Assembly: GCF_000717915.1 (NCBI RefSeq) | Contig: NZ_JOCX01000002.1 | Location: 124,001-188,000, forward strand | Direction: 5' to 3' | Origin: Streptomyces sp. NRRL S-244 | GTDB taxonomy: Bacteria; Actinomycetota; Actinomycetes; Streptomycetales; Streptomycetaceae | DNA length: 64,000 nt | Shown: positions 17,812 to 26,369 of the stretch, piece after piece | Layout of the letters: the number at the start of each line of letters is the position of its first letter | How positions within the stretch are numbered: position 1 is the stretch's first letter | Translations under genes and position numbers: made by a program | Notes under the pieces: model-generated | Database searches by the model: none | What the model was told of the DNA's origin: nothing | Seen by the model: the letters and a program-made list of their open reading frames with translations, nothing else

Positions 17812-18825
17812 TTAGAAGTCCTCGTCCAGGTCGACCGTGCCCTCGACCGCGACCTGGTAGGCCGACGGGCGGCGCTCGAAGAAGTTCGTCAGCTCCTGGA
17901 CGCCCTGGAGCTCCATGAACGAGAACGGGTTCTGCGAGCCGTACACCGGCGGGAAGCCGAGGCGGACCAGGCGCTGGTCCGCGACGCACTCCAGGTACTC
18001 GCGCATCGACTCGGTGTTCATGCCCGGCAGGCCGTCACCGCACAGGTCGCGGCCGAACTGGAGCTCCGCCTCCACGGCCTCCTTCAGCATGTCGGTGACC
18101 TGCTGCTGGAGGGCGTCGTCGAAGAGCTCCGGCTCCTCCTTGCGAACCGTGTCCACGACCTCGAACGCGAAGTTCATGTGCATGGTCTCGTCGCGGAACA
18201 CCCAGTTGGTGCCGGTGGCCAGGCCGTGCAGCAGGCCGCGCGAGCGGAACCAGTACACGTAGGCGAAGGCGCCGTAGAAGAACAGGCCCTCGATGCACGC
18301 CGCGAAGCAGATCAGGTTCAGCAGGAAGCGACGGCGGTCGGCCTGCGTCTCCAGCCGGTCCAGCTTCTCGACCTCGTTGATCCACTTGAAGCAGAACTGC
18401 GCCTTCTCGCGGATCGACGGGATCTCCTCGACGGCGTCGAAGGCGGCCGCGCGGTCGTCCGGGTCGGGCAGGTAGGTGTCGAGCAGCGTCAGATAGAACT
18501 GGACGTGCACGGCCTCCTCGAACAGCTGGCGCGACAGGTACAGGCGCGCCTCCGGGGAGTTGATGTGCTTGTAGAGCGTCAGCACCAGGTTGTTCGAGAC
18601 GATCGAGTCGCCCGTCGCGAAGAACGCGACCAGACGGCCGATCATGTGCTGCTCGGCCGGCGTCAGCTTCGCCAGGTCGGCGACGTCCGAGTGGAGGTCG
18701 ACTTCCTCGACGGTCCAGGTGTTCTTGATCGCGTCCCGGTAGCGCTCGTAGAAGTCCGGGTAGCGCATGGGGCGGAGCGTGAGCTCGAAGCCCGGGTCCA
18801 GGAGGTTCTTGTCGGTGGAGCTCAT
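17812..18825 (-). CDS. nrdB: Class Ia ribonucleotide reductase, beta (R2) subunit
   Basis: Carries the di-iron/tyrosyl-radical cofactor for NDP reduction. Aligning to the E. coli spacing, Asp73, Glu104 and His107 are metal ligands and Tyr111 is the radical Tyr (E-A-V-H-x-x-x-Y). The second ligand set is in DETMHMNFAFEVV. Length 337 is normal and no key residue is missing. It overlaps nrdA by one base (TAATG), ensuring coupled translation, and is the second gene of the riboswitch-controlled operon. Confidence 0.95.
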   Translation of the reverse strand: MSSTDKNLLDPGFELTLRPMRYPDFYERYRDAIKNTWTVEEVDLHSDVADLAKLTPAEQHMIGRLVAFFATGDSIVSNNLVLTLYKHINSPEARLYLSRQLFEEAVHVQFYLTLLDTYLPDPDDRAAAFDAVEEIPSIREKAQFCFKWINEVEKLDRLETQADRRRFLLNLICFAACIEGLFFYGAFAYVYWFRSRGLLHGLATGTNWVFRDETMHMNFAFEVVDTVRKEEPELFDDALQQQVTDMLKEAVEAELQFGRDLCGDGLPGMNTESMREYLECVADQRLVRLGFPPVYGSQNPFSFMELQGVQELTNFFERRPSAYQVAVEGTVDLDEDF

Positions 18826-21233
18826 TACTGGCAGGCCTCGCAGGACTCGGGGTTCTCAAGGGAGCAGGCCAGGGCATCGGCGTCGACGGCCTGCGGGAGC
18901 GGGGTTGCGGCGGCCGGCACGGCGCTGCCGGAGGCGGCGCGGGCGATCTTCGTCGCCGGGCGCGAGCGCAGGTAGTACGTGGTCTTCAGGCCCTGCTTCC
19001 AGGCGTACGCGTACATCGAGCTGAGCTTGCCGATGGTGGGCGTCTCCAGGAACAGGTTCAGCGACTGCGCCTGGTCCAGGAACGGCGTACGGGCCGCCGC
19101 CATGTCGATCAGGCCGCGCTGCGGGATCTCCCACGCGGTGCGGTACAGCGCGCGCACCTCGGCCGGGATCCAGCCGAAGCCCTGGACGGAGCCGCTGGAC
19201 TCGCGCAGCGCCTCACGGGTCTGCGCGTCCCACACGCCGAGCTTCTTCAGCTCGTCCACCAGGTAGGCGTTGACCTGGAGGAACTCACCGCTCAGCGTCT
19301 CGCGCTTGAAGAGGTTGGAGACCTGCGGCTCGATGCACTCGTACACGCCGGCGATCGAGGCGATCGTCGCCGTCGGGGCGATGGCGAGGAGCAGGGAGTT
19401 GCGCATGCCGGACTTCGCGATCCGGGCGCGCAGGGCGTCCCAGCGCTCGGGCCAGTTCAGCTCCACGTCGAAGTGGTCGGGGTGCAGGACGCCGCGGGCG
19501 GTGCGGGTCTGCTCCCAGGCCGGGAGGGGGCCGCTGCGCTCGGCGAGGTCGCAGGAGGCCTCGTACGCGGCCAGCATGATGCGCTCGGAGAGCTTGGTGG
19601 ACAGGGCCTTCGCCTCGGGGGAGTCGAAGGGCATCTTCATCTTGAAGAAGACGTCCTGGAGGCCCATCGCGCCCAGGCCCACCGGCCGCCAGCGGGCGTT
19701 GGAGCGGCCCGCCTGCTCGGTCGGGTAGAAGTTGATGTCCACGACGCGGTCGAGGAAGGTGACCGCGGTGCGGACGGTCTCGTCCAGGCGCTCCCAGTCG
19801 ATCTCGCGACCGTCCGCCGTGTCGATGACGAAGGCGCCCATGTTGACCGAGCCGAGGTTGCAGACGGCGGTCTCGCCGTCGTTGGTGACCTCGATGATCT
19901 CGGTGCAGAGGTTGGACGAGTGGACGACCGTACCCGGCTCGGCGGTCTGGTTCGCCGTGCGGTTGGAGGCGTCCTTGAACGTCATCCAGCCCTGGCCGGT
20001 CTGCGCGAGGGTGCGCATCATCCGGCCGTACAGGTCGCGGGCGGGCATGGTCTTGCGGGCGAGGCCGTCCGCCTCGGCCTTGCGGTAGGCGGCGTCGAAC
20101 TCGTCGCCCCACAGGTCGACCAGCTCGGGCACGTCGGCCGGGGAGAACAGCGACCAGTCGGCGTCCGCGTTCACGCGGCGCATGAACTCGTCCGGCACCC
20201 AGTGCGCCAGGTTCAGGTTGTGCGTACGGCGCTGGTCCTCGCCGGTGTTGTCGCGGAGCTCCAGGAACTCCTCGATGTCCGCGTGCCAGGTCTCCAGGTA
20301 CACGGCGGCGGCGCCCTTGCGGCGGCCGCCCTGGTTCACGGCGGCGACGGAGGCGTCGAGGGTCTTCAGGAACGGCACGATGCCGTTGGAGTGGCCGTTC
20401 GTGCCGCGGATCAGGGAACCGCGGGCCCGGATGCGCGAGTACGAGAGGCCGATGCCGCCGGCGTGCTTGGAGAGGCGCGCGACCTGGTGGTAGCGGTCGT
20501 AGATCGAGTCGAGCTCGTCCAGCGGGGAGTCCAGCAGGTAGCAGGAGGACATCTGCGGGTGCCGCGTGCCGGAGTTGAAGAGCGTGGGGGAGGACGGCAG
20601 GTAGTCGAGGCGGCTCATCAGCCGGTAGAGCGAGGCCACTTCCTCGACGGCCTGGACCGTGTCGTTCTCGGCGAGGCCGCAGGCCACGCGCAGCATGAAG
20701 TGCTGCGGGGTCTCGACGACCTGGCGGGTGATCGGGTGGCGCAGCAGGTAGCGGCTGTGCAGGGTGCGCAGGCCGAAGAAGCCGAAGCGGTCGTCGGCGC
20801 CCTCGGCCAGCGTGTGCTCGACCAGCGCGTCCAGGCGGCTCGCGTGCAGCGCCACGAACTCGGCGGTGCGGTCCGCGATCAGGCCCTCGCGGTGGCCGAC
20901 CGCGACGGAGGCGGAGAAGGAGGTGGCCCCCTGGCCCGCGGCTTCCTCGGCGACCGCCAGCGTCAGCAGCCGGGCGGCGAGCCGGGAGTACGCCGGGTCC
21001 TCGGAGATCAGACCGGCGGCGGCCTCCGTGGCCAGAGCGCGCAGCTCGGCCTCGTCGGCGGCGGCGCTGCGTCCGCGGAGCGCGGCGGCGGCGACCCGGC
21101 CCGGGTCGGTGTCGGGGAGGTCGGCCGTCAGCTCGGTGAGGGTACGCAGCAGTGCGGCCCCAGGTCCCCCGGTCTCGATTCCGGTGTCGGACGGGTCGGA
21201 CTCGGCGCGCGGTGCGGAAGGCGCGATGGTCAC
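18825..21233 (-). CDS. nrdA: Class Ia ribonucleotide reductase, alpha (R1) subunit
   Basis: Catalytic subunit, 802 residues. Active-site features include the Cys in QMSSCYLLD, the NLCTEII segment with its Cys and Glu, and the C-terminal redox pair in ESCEACQ that is re-reduced by thioredoxin-type donors. GTG 21233 is chosen because the frame upstream runs into the riboswitch. GGGAGAG lies just before it. Streptomyces use this oxygen-dependent enzyme as an alternative to the B12-dependent class II enzyme and silence it when B12 is plentiful, which the leader explains. Confidence 0.95.
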   Translation of the reverse strand: MTIAPSAPRAESDPSDTGIETGGPGAALLRTLTELTADLPDTDPGRVAAAALRGRSAAADEAELRALATEAAAGLISEDPAYSRLAARLLTLAVAEEAAGQGATSFSASVAVGHREGLIADRTAEFVALHASRLDALVEHTLAEGADDRFGFFGLRTLHSRYLLRHPITRQVVETPQHFMLRVACGLAENDTVQAVEEVASLYRLMSRLDYLPSSPTLFNSGTRHPQMSSCYLLDSPLDELDSIYDRYHQVARLSKHAGGIGLSYSRIRARGSLIRGTNGHSNGIVPFLKTLDASVAAVNQGGRRKGAAAVYLETWHADIEEFLELRDNTGEDQRRTHNLNLAHWVPDEFMRRVNADADWSLFSPADVPELVDLWGDEFDAAYRKAEADGLARKTMPARDLYGRMMRTLAQTGQGWMTFKDASNRTANQTAEPGTVVHSSNLCTEIIEVTNDGETAVCNLGSVNMGAFVIDTADGREIDWERLDETVRTAVTFLDRVVDINFYPTEQAGRSNARWRPVGLGAMGLQDVFFKMKMPFDSPEAKALSTKLSERIMLAAYEASCDLAERSGPLPAWEQTRTARGVLHPDHFDVELNWPERWDALRARIAKSGMRNSLLLAIAPTATIASIAGVYECIEPQVSNLFKRETLSGEFLQVNAYLVDELKKLGVWDAQTREALRESSGSVQGFGWIPAEVRALYRTAWEIPQRGLIDMAAARTPFLDQAQSLNLFLETPTIGKLSSMYAYAWKQGLKTTYYLRSRPATKIARAASGSAVPAAATPLPQAVDADALACSLENPESCEACQ

Positions 21234-21256
21234 GGGGGGAGCTCTCCCTCGCTCGG
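21234..21256 (-). promoter_or_regulatory. nrdA ribosome site inside a small hairpin (probable expression platform)
   Basis: The Shine-Dalgarno GGGAGAG overlaps the self-complementary GGGAGAGCTCCC directly before GTG 21233. Pairing GGGAG with CTCCC would hide the ribosome site. This is consistent with translational control by the upstream cobalamin aptamer, although the switching partner is not obvious by eye. Confidence 0.45.
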
Positions 21257-21383
21257 CTCCGGGACACCTGCGGTGCGGGTTCGAGCGGGCGCGCGCGGGC
21301 ATGACGAGGCAGCACCGCGCGGCGTCCACCGGCCCAACCGCGAGGCCCGGACGTATCGACACCCGGTTCGGTCGAGCCGGGCG

Positions 21384-21500
21384 CACTGTCGGCAGGTCAT
21401 CGGACTTGCGGTGACACCAATGGGTGTACTTCATACCGTTGCGGGACAGTTCCGGATTCACACCGGATTCCCCTGCGGCGACAGCGAGGATGAGCATACA
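21384..21500 (-). ncRNA. Cobalamin (adenosylcobalamin) riboswitch upstream of nrdABS
   Basis: Read on the minus strand, the leader contains in order the hallmark pieces of the cobalamin aptamer: GGGGAATCCGGTGTGAATCC, GGAACTGTCCCGCAACGGT, and the B12-box-like AAGTCCGATGACCTGCCGAC. The closing stem P1 is CTGTCG (21479-21484 side) with CGACAG (21386-21391 side). It precedes nrdA by about 150 bases. Borovok and colleagues described such a switch on Streptomyces nrdABS. Binding of B12 represses the class Ia enzyme. Confidence 0.93.
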
Positions 21501-21548
21501 TGTGGGGGCCGCGTCATGCGCGACCCCCTAGATGTTGTGTCGGCGTGG

Positions 21549-22049
21549 CTACAGTTCGAGACCGTACGTGAGCAGAGGGAGTCCGGGTACGGGCTCCCAG
21601 TCGCGCTCGGGCGTGCGGACGAAGCCGAGCCGTTCGTAGATCCGGTGGGCGCCGGTCATCTCCTCCGTGGTGGACAGCACGAGGCGCCGTACGCCCTCGA
21701 TGGCCCGGGCCCGGTCGGCGCAGGCCCGCACCAGCGCCTCCCCGGCGCCGCGCCCGCGGCCCTCCCGGGCGACGGCCAGCATCCGGAACTCGGCCTCGCC
21801 GGCTCCCGCGATGTCGCACAGCGGGCTCCCGGGCGCGGCGAAGGCCACACCGCCGAGGAGCCGCCCGTCGCCCGTCGCGGCCACGAGTATCACCCCTTCG
21901 GCCGCCCGCCCGGCCACGTCGCGCAGCCGTACGAGGTACGGATCGTCCTCGCCGAACGTCAGCAGTCCGTCCCCGAGATAGGCGTGCGCGGTGATCTCCC
22001 CGAGCGTCCCGTACTCCGCCGCCAGCGCTTCCCTGATCACGATGTCCAT
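21549..22049 (-). CDS. GNAT-family N-acetyltransferase
   Basis: A 166-residue acetyl-CoA-dependent transferase of the GNAT fold. The acetyl-CoA-binding motif A is in FRMLAVAREGRGRGAGEALV (the R/Q-x-x-G-x-G/A signature as GRGRGAG), and motif B is in TGAHRIYERLGFVRTPERDW. The substrate cannot be inferred. It is encoded upstream of the B12 riboswitch and reads in the same direction, but the leader between them indicates a separate promoter for nrdABS. Confidence 0.85.
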   Translation of the reverse strand: MDIVIREALAAEYGTLGEITAHAYLGDGLLTFGEDDPYLVRLRDVAGRAAEGVILVAATGDGRLLGGVAFAAPGSPLCDIAGAGEAEFRMLAVAREGRGRGAGEALVRACADRARAIEGVRRLVLSTTEEMTGAHRIYERLGFVRTPERDWEPVPGLPLLTYGLEL

Positions 22050-22127
22050 GCGGTCGAGTGTGCCGGACGGGTGTCGGTGCCCGGCGCTATCGTCGGGGAC
22101 AGCACCGTCGAAAAAGGCGAGCGAGGC

Positions 22128-22712
22128 ATGACCGTGATGACAGACCGGCCCCACATGCTTACCGAGGACTTCGAAGCCGTGGCGCGCATAGCGGCCCGCG
22201 AGAGGGAGGGGACGCGGCTGGAGTTCATCGACGGGATCATCAGGAGCAAGGCCATGCCGGACGGCGACCACGGGATGATCATCCAGTGGCTCACGCGGAT
22301 CTGCATGCAGCACCGCCCCGAGCTGTGGCTGCATTCTGGGCAGGGCATCAAGGCCCAGGAGTACCGGGCAGGTCGGGCGATTCCGGATGCGGTGCTCGCA
22401 CCGGCCAAGGCGTTCGCCGGCCAGGGGGACTGGGTCGACCCCGATCCGATCCTCATGCCCGTCGAGGTGACCTCGTGGGACTCGGACACCCACCGGCGGG
22501 ACCACGTCGAGAAGCCCCGGGCCTACGCGGAGACGGGCATCCCCGTCTACCTCCTGATCGACCGGGCCAAGTGCGAGATCTCCGTCTACAGCCAGCCCAA
22601 CGGCCGGCGGTACGAGAACACCCGCATCGTGGCGTACGGCAAGGACCCTGAGCTCCCCGACCCCATCGGCATCACCCTCCAGACCGAGGTCCTCAAGGAC
22701 TGGGTGCGCTGA
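22128..22712 (+). CDS. Uma2-family (PD-(D/E)XK fold) protein
   Basis: A 194-residue member of the Uma2/DUF820 family, a restriction-endonuclease-like fold very common in multiple copies in Streptomyces. The likely catalytic residues sit in RAIPDAVLAP (Asp) and LMPVEVTSWDS followed by KPRAYAETGIPVYLLID (Glu and Lys positions). Nuclease function is predicted from fold, and the biological role is unclear. Start ATG 22128 has GCGAGG before it. It is isolated, between divergent and convergent neighbours, with a strong terminator after it. Confidence 0.8.
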   Translation: MTVMTDRPHMLTEDFEAVARIAAREREGTRLEFIDGIIRSKAMPDGDHGMIIQWLTRICMQHRPELWLHSGQGIKAQEYRAGRAIPDAVLAPAKAFAGQGDWVDPDPILMPVEVTSWDSDTHRRDHVEKPRAYAETGIPVYLLIDRAKCEISVYSQPNGRRYENTRIVAYGKDPELPDPIGITLQTEVLKDWVR

Positions 22713-22719
22713 GAACGCG

Positions 22720-22750
22720 CGAGGGCCCCGCCTGGTCGGCGGGGCCCTCG
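22720..22750. terminator. Bidirectional terminator after the Uma2 gene
   Basis: Perfect 13-bp stem (22720-22732 with 22738-22750), 5-base loop, between the convergent Uma2 and YbdD-like genes. Confidence 0.8.
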
Positions 22751-22764
22751 GGTGAGTCAGGGGC

Positions 22765-22962
22765 TCAGCAACAGCGGAAGCCCTCGCGGGGGTCCGCCTC
22801 GCGGGAGTCCGTACGGGCGCGTTCGAAGGCGCGGCGGGTCATGACCTCCGCGTCCGGGTCGTGCGTACGGGCGTGGGCCACGTAGCGGTCGTACGCCGCC
22901 TCGCCCGAGAACTCCCGTACGAAGAACCGCGCCTTCGCCAGCGCCGCGCGGACCCCGCTCAC
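22765..22962 (-). CDS. YbdD/YjiX (DUF466) small protein
   Basis: A 65-residue protein with the family core FSGEAAYDRYVAHARTHDPDAEVMTRRAF and a CC at the C terminus. In enterobacteria the equivalent protein is needed for pyruvate transport by CstA-type carriers. It starts at GTG 22962, overlapping the cstA stop as GTGA, so the pair is translationally coupled. Too short to carry an enzyme. A transporter partner is the natural reading. Confidence 0.88.
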   Translation of the reverse strand: MSGVRAALAKARFFVREFSGEAAYDRYVAHARTHDPDAEVMTRRAFERARTDSREADPREGFRCC

Positions 22963-25205
22963 GCCACCGGCTCCTTCACGCGGCCACCGCCCGAGTCCAG
23001 GCCCGCGGCGGCGAGCTCCGCCCGCTCCTCGGGCGTCGCGATGAGCCCGGCCGGGGCGATGATCTTCGACTCGGTCCACGGGACCTCCGACAGCCTGACC
23101 GCCTCCGGGTTGCCGACGGCCTTGAGGCAGGTGCGCGCCGCGTCCAGCAGCACGATGACGATCAGGACCGCGAAGAGCGCCGACAGCACGCCGTCGACCG
23201 TGGCGTTCGTGACGATCGTGTGCATCTCGCCCATGTTCTTGGCGGGCGGCAGGACCTTCCCGGCGTCGATGCCGGTCTGGTACTTGTCGCGCTGCGCGAA
23301 GAAGCCGACCTTCACGTCGTCGGAGAACACCTTCTGGTAGCTCGCGGTCAGGGTGACGGCCACGTCCCAGGCCAGCGGGACCCCGGTCACCCAGGCCCAC
23401 TTGAGCCGCCCGGACTTGACCAGCAGCGTGGTGCAGACGGCCAGGGCCACCGCGGCGAGCAGCTGGTTCGCGATCCCGAACAGCGGGAACAGCTGGTTGA
23501 TGCCGCCCAGCGGGTCCTTGATGCCGACCCACAGGAAGTAGCCCCAGCCGCCCACGACGACCGCGCTCGCCAGCCACACGCCCGGCTTCCAGCTGACGTC
23601 CTTGAAGGACTTGTGCACGTTGCCGAGGGTGTCCTGGAGCATGAACCGGCCGACCCGGGTGCCCGCGTCGAGGGTGGTCAGGATGAACAGCGCCTCGAAC
23701 ATGATCGCGAAGTGGTACCAGAACGCCTTCATCCCGGCGCCGCCGACCACGGAGGAGAAGATCTCCGACATCCCGAGTGCGAAGGTCGGCGCGCCGCCCG
23801 TACGGGACAGCAGGCTGGCCTCCTCCACGTCCTTCGCGGCCTGCGCGAGGAACTCGGGCGAGATGGCGAAGCCGAAGTTCGTCACGGCCTGCGAGGCGGT
23901 CTCGACCGTGGTGCCGATGACACCGGCGGGGGAGTTGACGGCGAAGAACAGACCGGGCTCGATGATGCAGGCCGCGATGATCGCCATGACGGCGACGAAG
24001 GACTCGGTCAGCATCGCGCCGTAGCCGATGACCCGGACCTGGGTCTCCTTCTGGATCATCTTCGGGGTGGTGCCCGAGGAGACCAGCGCGTGGAACCCGG
24101 ACAGGGCCCCGCAGGCGATGGTGATGAAGACGAACGGGAACATCGACCCGGCGAACACCGGCCCGTCCCCGCGGGCGGCGAAATCGGTGACCGCGGGCAT
24201 CTTCAGCGTCGGCATCGCCACGACCACGCCGATGGCGAGCAGCGCGATGGTGCCCACCTTCATGAAGGTGGAGAGGTAGTCGCGGGGCGCGAGGAGCATC
24301 CACACCGGCAGCACCGAGGCGACGAACCCGTACGCCACCATCCACAGGACCAGCGTCTCCTTCTCCAGCGTGAAGGTGCTCGCCAGCGAGGAGTCGGCGA
24401 CCCAGCCGCCCGCGACGATGGCGAGCAGCAGCAGCGCGACGCCGATGACGGAGATCTCGGTGACCCGGCCCGGGCGCAGCACGCGCAGGTAGAAGCCCAT
24501 GAAGAGGGCGATCGGGATGGTCATGCCGATGGAGAAGACACCCCAGGGGGAGTGCGCCAGTGCGTTGACGATGACCAGGGCGAGCACGGCCAGCAGGATG
24601 ATCATGATGGCGAACACGGCGACCAGCGCGGCGGCTCCGCCGACCGGGCCGATCTCGTCCCGGGCCATCTGGCCGAGCGAGCGCCCGTCGCGGCGGGTGG
24701 AGAAGAAGAGGGTGACCATGTCCTGGACGGCGCCCGCGAAGATGACGCCGGCGACGATCCAGATGGTGCCCGGCAGGTAGCCCATCTGCGCGGCGAGCAC
24801 GGGGCCGACCAGCGGGCCGGCGCCGGCGACGGCGGCGAAGTGGTGGCCGAACAGCACGCGGCGGTCGGTGGGGTGGAAGTCGACACCGTTGTCAAGGCGT
24901 TCGGCGGGGGTGGCCCGCGTCTTGTCGGTCTTCAGGACCCGGTCGGCGATGAAGCGCGCGTAGAAGCGGTAGCCGATGGCGTACGAGCCCAGCGCGGCGG
25001 CGAGCAGCCAGGCGGCCGAGATCTCCTCGCCGCGCGAGAGGGCGAGGATGCCCCAGCCGAGGGCCCCGACGAGGGCGACGAGCACCCAGACGGCGACGGA
25101 CTTCGGGTTCGTGCCTCCCGAGGTCCCTGGTGCGGAGGGCGAGTCCGCCGCCGTGCCCGGACTCGCCGCGTTCCGTTCTGTACCTGTTGCTTCCGGTTCC
25201 GGCAT
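22959..25205 (-). CDS. cstA: Carbon starvation protein A (pyruvate/peptide transporter)
   Basis: A 748-residue polytopic membrane transporter. It has an Ala/Pro/Ser-rich cytoplasmic N terminus, then many hydrophobic segments with the CstA signatures HHFAAVAGAGPLVGPVLAAQMGY and ALSGFHALVSSGTTPKMI. CstA family members import pyruvate or small peptides under carbon limitation. Start ATG 25205 is preferred for GAGGGGACGAGG upstream. An ATG at 25229 is also in frame. Its nearness to the das amino-sugar genes fits a carbon-scavenging theme, but no DasR-like site is seen in its short leader. Confidence 0.92.
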   Translation of the reverse strand: MPEPEATGTERNAASPGTAADSPSAPGTSGGTNPKSVAVWVLVALVGALGWGILALSRGEEISAAWLLAAALGSYAIGYRFYARFIADRVLKTDKTRATPAERLDNGVDFHPTDRRVLFGHHFAAVAGAGPLVGPVLAAQMGYLPGTIWIVAGVIFAGAVQDMVTLFFSTRRDGRSLGQMARDEIGPVGGAAALVAVFAIMIILLAVLALVIVNALAHSPWGVFSIGMTIPIALFMGFYLRVLRPGRVTEISVIGVALLLLAIVAGGWVADSSLASTFTLEKETLVLWMVAYGFVASVLPVWMLLAPRDYLSTFMKVGTIALLAIGVVVAMPTLKMPAVTDFAARGDGPVFAGSMFPFVFITIACGALSGFHALVSSGTTPKMIQKETQVRVIGYGAMLTESFVAVMAIIAACIIEPGLFFAVNSPAGVIGTTVETASQAVTNFGFAISPEFLAQAAKDVEEASLLSRTGGAPTFALGMSEIFSSVVGGAGMKAFWYHFAIMFEALFILTTLDAGTRVGRFMLQDTLGNVHKSFKDVSWKPGVWLASAVVVGGWGYFLWVGIKDPLGGINQLFPLFGIANQLLAAVALAVCTTLLVKSGRLKWAWVTGVPLAWDVAVTLTASYQKVFSDDVKVGFFAQRDKYQTGIDAGKVLPPAKNMGEMHTIVTNATVDGVLSALFAVLIVIVLLDAARTCLKAVGNPEAVRLSEVPWTESKIIAPAGLIATPEERAELAAAGLDSGGGRVKEPVA

Positions 25206-25313
25206 GATCCTCGTCCCCTCGTTGATCATCTGCGTAAGCGCAGGGAATCTACGGGGGCCCGCCCGGTGAACGTAAGCCCCCGTCCGTATAGCGGAACGAG
25301 AGTCAACTACGAA

Positions 25314-26078
25314 TCAGACGGCGGGGCGCTGGAGTCGCGCCACGAACTTGTAACGATCGCCGCGGTACACCGATCGCACCCACTCCACGGGTTCACCGTC
25401 TGCGTCGAGCGAGTGGCGCGAGAGCATCAGCATCGGCAGGCCGACGTCGGTGCCCAGCAGGCCCGCTTCGCGCGGAGTGGCCAGGGAGGTCTCGATCGTC
25501 TCCTCGGCCTCCGCGAGCCGTACGTCGTACACCTCGGCCAGGGCGGTGTAGAGGGAGGTGTACTTGGCCAGCGACCGGCGCAGCGCCGGGAAGCGCTTGG
25601 CCGAGAGGTGGGTGGTCTCGATGGCCATCGGCTCGCCGCTCGCGAGGCGCAGCCGCTCGATGCGCAGCACCCGGCCGCCCGTGGCGATCTTGAGGAGCCC
25701 GGCCAGCGTGTCGTCGGCCGTCACGTAGCCGATGTCGAGGAGTTGGGAGGTGGGCTCCAGACCCTGGGCCCGCATGTCCTCCGTGTACGAGGACAGTTGG
25801 AGCGGCTGGGAGACCTTCGGTTTCGCGACAAAGGTGCCTTTGCCCTGAATGCGCTCCAGCCGGCCCTCGACGACGAGCTCCTGGAGAGCCTGGCGCACGG
25901 TGGTCCGGGAGGTGTCGAATTCGGCCGCGAGCGTACGCTCCGGCGGCACCGGCGTGCCCGGGGGCAGCGTTTCGGTCATGTCGAGCAAGTGCCGCTTGAG
26001 TCGGTAGTACTTGGGCACCCGCGCCGTGCGAGTGGCCGCCCCGCCTTCCGGCTCGGTGGTCGCCCCTTCGGTGGACAT
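25314..26078 (-). CDS. dasR: GntR/HutC-family global regulator DasR
   Basis: A 254-residue regulator, the same length as S. coelicolor DasR, which represses amino-sugar uptake and many developmental and antibiotic genes until it binds GlcN-6-P. The winged helix ([14 protein letters not shown] through [14 protein letters not shown]) and the ligand domain ([37 protein letters not shown]) are near-invariant. It is divergent from dasA with two dre sites between. ATG 26078 (MSTEG) is chosen. An in-frame ATG lies 39 bases upstream. Confidence 0.96.
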   Translation of the reverse strand: MSTEGATTEPEGGAATRTARVPKYYRLKRHLLDMTETLPPGTPVPPERTLAAEFDTSRTTVRQALQELVVEGRLERIQGKGTFVAKPKVSQPLQLSSYTEDMRAQGLEPTSQLLDIGYVTADDTLAGLLKIATGGRVLRIERLRLASGEPMAIETTHLSAKRFPALRRSLAKYTSLYTALAEVYDVRLAEAEETIETSLATPREAGLLGTDVGLPMLMLSRHSLDADGEPVEWVRSVYRGDRYKFVARLQRPAV

Positions 26079-26237
26079 CGCCGCCCGCCTTCCCGACTCC
26101 AGTTTCGCTGCCGTCACCGGCTCCTCCGATATGTGCGGTCACATCGTGACACGGGTGGGAGGACAGGCCTCCTCCCTCCCCCAGGTGTCGGTCCGGTAAC
26201 GGACCGATCACCCGCTCATTAGACCCTTGACACCCCT

Positions 26238-26253
26238 AAAGGTCTAGGCCAAG
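26238..26253. promoter_or_regulatory. DasR-responsive element (dre) 1, dasR-dasA intergenic
   Basis: AAAGGTCTAGGCCAAG keeps the palindromic core GGTCTA-GGCCA of the DasR consensus (about ACTGGTCTAGACCACT). It is spaced 24 bp centre-to-centre from the second site, about two helical turns. Confidence 0.75.
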
Positions 26254-26261
26254 CTCCGGTT

Positions 26262-26277
26262 ACTGGTCTAAACCAAT
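26262..26277. promoter_or_regulatory. DasR-responsive element (dre) 2, dasA promoter
   Basis: ACTGGTCTAAACCAAT matches the DasR consensus at nearly every position and lies about 95 bases before dasA. With the neighbouring site it can serve both divergent genes. Confidence 0.9.
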
Positions 26278-26369
26278 ATGGATCAGATCCCGGCCCCACG
26301 GGCAGTACTTGGTGCATGTCACCGCGGCGGGCGAGGGAAGTTGCAGGCAGCATCCCTGAGGAGGGTGGC

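Noticed and set aside
19473..22712. Open frame of more than 1000 codons antisense to nrdA
   Set aside because: Typical G/C-rich shadow frame: repetitive Arg/Gly/Val/Asp composition, no ribosome site, and it lies opposite a clear gene. The same holds for other long antisense frames in the window.
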